Assembly (NCBI GenBank): GCA_009885905.1
Contig: VFJU01000104.1
Location: 1 to 8,706 of the forward strand
Direction of reading: 5' to 3'
DNA length: 8,706 bases
Origin: Verrucomicrobiota bacterium
GTDB taxonomy: Bacteria > Verrucomicrobiota > Verrucomicrobiia > Verrucomicrobiales > Akkermansiaceae
How positions within the stretch are numbered: position 1 is the first letter of the stretch; each line of letters starts with the position of its first letter. This document shows, piece after piece, positions 7,159 to 8,706 of the stretch. The position numbers were made by a program, and so were the translations under genes. Below the pieces are notes generated by a model that was not told the DNA's origin, made no database searches, and saw only the letters and a program-made list of their open reading frames with translations.

Positions 7159-7178
7159 TATCACTAAAACTCGTGAGG
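7159..7178 (+). repeat. Putative operator repeat, copy 1 (agarase-like gene side)
   Basis: This copy has the form TATCACTAAnACTnGTGnGG and agrees with copy 2 at 17 of 20 positions. It ends 40 bases before the start codon of the minus-strand hydrolase. Within it TCAC and GTGA (7161-7164, 7173-7176) form a small dyad with 8 bases between, as in many repressor or activator sites. Confidence 0.5.
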
Positions 7179-7211
7179 TTGGCGAAGAAAAAATCAAGTG
7201 TTAAAACATTT

Positions 7212-7246
7212 ATCCTAGTTACTGTGTGTCTAAATGTTACTAGGAT
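7212..7246. repeat. Inverted repeat in the divergent control region
   Basis: ATCCTAGT (7212-7219) is the exact reverse complement of ACTAGGAT (7239-7246). After a single T/T mismatch two more pairs (7221-7222 with 7236-7237) extend the arms to 11 bp around a 13-nt centre. It lies between the two direct-repeat copies. It could be a regulator-binding dyad or an RNA hairpin; four T-rich bases follow on the plus strand, but the stem is too AT-rich for a convincing terminator. Confidence 0.55.
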
Positions 7247-7259
7247 TTTATGGGGTGGG

Positions 7260-7279
7260 TATCACTAACACTTGTGTGG
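7260..7279 (+). repeat. Putative operator repeat, copy 2 (right-hand hydrolase side)
   Basis: Same consensus as copy 1, in the same orientation and exactly 101 bp away start to start. It ends 61 bases before the ATG at 7341. The dyad half GTGA of copy 1 is GTGT here. Its placement upstream of the plus-strand hydrolase suggests a shared regulator. Confidence 0.5.
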
Positions 7280-7328
7280 ATTGTGATTTGATACGCATCG
7301 CCAATGATCTGCATTTTATTGATTGATT

Positions 7329-7332
7329 AGGA
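7329..7332 (+). promoter_or_regulatory. Shine-Dalgarno of the right-hand hydrolase
   Basis: AGGA followed by eight bases to ATG at 7341 gives ideal spacing and fixes the start codon, which also begins a good signal peptide. Confidence 0.8.
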
Positions 7333-7340
7333 AAAAACCG

Positions 7341-8706
7341 ATGAACAAATATTTTGTTTTAATTTTCCTGTTTTTACAGATCCCAATAAGTGCGCAATAT
7401 GGACCCGCGCTCACCAGCGCAACGAGCATCAGTGGCGCAGCAGGTTCGTCCTTAACCTACCAGATTCAGGCAAATAACTCACCCAGTCTCTACACGGCCA
7501 CCGGTCTTCCTGCAGGAATCACACTGGACGCCAGCACGGGCGTTCTGAGCGGAACACTTCCTAGCAGCAGAGGGAGTGTCATCGTGACGATCACCGCCAC
7601 GGGACTCAATGGTACGGCTACCACTAACATAATTATAACATCTACCGATGTCATCACGTCGACTTCAACCGTTGAGGGAGCCACACCTGAATCGCTTGGT
7701 TACAACCTCGGTCATTTTATAATCACCGGTGATGCACCGGATTGGTTTCGTTATTCTGGAGTCAAGGCTGCCCGGGTGTTTATCAGTGCGTCTGAACTTC
7801 AGGGATCCACTTCCCCGGGTAAATCAAAGGTGACCTCACTCGTGACTTTCAACAGCAACATTACGGCGACCCGATCTGCTGGGACTGCCAGTAGCACCTA
7901 TATCAAATGGTCGGACTACAATTACAATTTCGTCTCCACCAACGGTAGCAACGAGATCAACTACAAGGATGCATTTGGAACGCTGAGCGGGCTAGGAGTG
8001 GATATCTTGGCAAACATCACGTGCAGTCCGTCGATGTTTCCGCTAACTGGAGCAATCGATTACTCCGGACAATGGGAAATTTGGCAGCATTATTACGCTC
8101 AAGCTTACCTGCTTTCGCGTGATTATAACGTTCACAGGTTTTCCATGTTCAACGAGCCTAACAATTGGGTTGGAGTAACTGAGGTGGACTGGTTGCTGCG
8201 CCTTCGCGTTTGTTCGGACGCGATCCAAGCTGCGATCACGGATGTCAACAGCGCCTTCGGTAAATCACTTGTAACGCAGATTTACGCACCCAACACCGCA
8301 AGTGGAGAATCCAAGTATAACTCCATCAGCGACACTTGGGGTCGTGACGCGGTGGTCAATCGACACTTAAAGCTTGATGGAACGACCAGTCCAAATTGGT
8401 GGCTCTTTAATTTTTACAACTACCAGAAATACTCGATGCGAACGAATGATGGCAGTGGCCTCACCGGCTATATTGAGGACATCGACCTGCTCGCCGGCTA
8501 CATCACCGCCGATATGCCTGGAGAAACTCGCTTTCCGTTAGTTCTAACGGAGTTCAACGTTCGTACCGGTGCTAATTACGATGCCTCAAGCGCGACCCAG
8601 GACGATTTAACAGACTCCGTCGCCTTAGGAGCGAACTGTGTGGCTCTCACCCAGCGTGATGCGAACCAACTCTATCTCTTCAAATTCGGCCAGACCGAGG
8701 ACACCA
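7341..8706 (+). CDS. Secreted clan GH-A-like glycoside hydrolase with an N-terminal putative-Ig domain, cut by the window edge
   Basis: The frame is open for 455 codons from ATG at 7341 to the right edge. The N-terminus MNKYFVLIFLFLQIPISAQ is a signal peptide. Residues about 30-103 form a putative-Ig (He_PIG) module, recognised by YTATGLPAGITLDASTGVLSG and a following beta-rich stretch. The catalytic part resembles a TIM-barrel retaining glycosidase: MFNEPNNW (269-276) supplies the likely acid/base E272, and VLTEFNVRTG (401-410) the likely nucleophile E404. The Asn-Glu-Pro-Asn signature resembles GH39 and other clan GH-A members, but I cannot name the family or substrate. The Ig-like module usually spaces or anchors extracellular enzymes, and more domains may follow outside the window. 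It is divergent from the agarase-like gene and shares its control region, so both may act on the same polysaccharide outside the cytoplasm. Confidence 0.75.
   Translation, partial: MNKYFVLIFLFLQIPISAQYGPALTSATSISGAAGSSLTYQIQANNSPSLYTATGLPAGITLDASTGVLSGTLPSSRGSVIVTITATGLNGTATTNIIITSTDVITSTSTVEGATPESLGYNLGHFIITGDAPDWFRYSGVKAARVFISASELQGSTSPGKSKVTSLVTFNSNITATRSAGTASSTYIKWSDYNYNFVSTNGSNEINYKDAFGTLSGLGVDILANITCSPSMFPLTGAIDYSGQWEIWQHYYAQAYLLSRDYNVHRFSMFNEPNNWVGVTEVDWLLRLRVCSDAIQAAITDVNSAFGKSLVTQIYAPNTASGESKYNSISDTWGRDAVVNRHLKLDGTTSPNWWLFNFYNYQKYSMRTNDGSGLTGYIEDIDLLAGYITADMPGETRFPLVLTEFNVRTGANYDASSATQDDLTDSVALGANCVALTQRDANQLYLFKFGQTEDT

Larger units (their letters stand above)
7119..7340. promoter_or_regulatory. 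Shared control region between two divergent hydrolase genes
   Basis: This 222-bp AT-rich stretch carries no gene. It must contain the promoters of both flanking hydrolases. It holds a 20-bp direct repeat with one copy near each gene, and an inverted repeat between the copies. I could not assign convincing -35/-10 boxes for either gene. Confidence 0.65.

Overview
The window looks like a chromosomal segment of a free-living, probably aquatic heterotrophic bacterium. The mix of genes (a short agarase-like glycoside hydrolase, a second secreted hydrolase with a putative-Ig domain, an AddB-type nuclease without clustered C-terminal cysteines, a delta-9 acyl desaturase) and the moderate base composition fit the Verrucomicrobiota / PVC group. 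That assignment is an inference from protein character, and no marker gene here settles it.

Layout. (1) 1-608, minus: the N-terminal 202 codons of an IS110-family DEDD transposase, running off the left edge and clearly more GC-rich than its surroundings. Upstream of its start lies a strong imperfect stem-loop (648-705). (2) 726-1151, plus: the C-terminal half of a HupE/UreJ-type membrane protein with no native N-terminus, apparently cut by the IS110 element. (3) 1152-3878, minus: a 908-aa AddB-like PD-(D/E)XK nuclease whose stop codon directly abuts the HupE fragment's stop. (4) 4016-4243, minus: ribosomal protein bS21 (rpsU), with a strong intrinsic terminator (3960-3991) separating it from addB. 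(5) 4475-5587, plus: a membrane acyl desaturase with three histidine boxes, a structured leader, and a terminator at 5611-5642. (6) 5733-7118, minus, and 7341 to the right edge, plus: two divergent, secreted clan GH-A-like glycoside hydrolases sharing a 222-bp control region.

How they may work together: the housekeeping genes appear to be independent transcription units. The only plausible functional module is the divergent hydrolase pair. Its intergenic region holds a 20-bp direct repeat (17 of 20 identical, 101 bp apart), one copy near each gene, and an 11-bp inverted repeat between them. This looks like coordinated control of a polysaccharide-degradation locus that continues to the right.

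No gene-free stretch exceeds 300 bases. I found no CRISPR array, tRNA or rRNA. I see no convincing wholly new system; the best leads are the shared hydrolase control region, the IS110-associated hairpin and the solitary, cysteine-poor AddB homologue.
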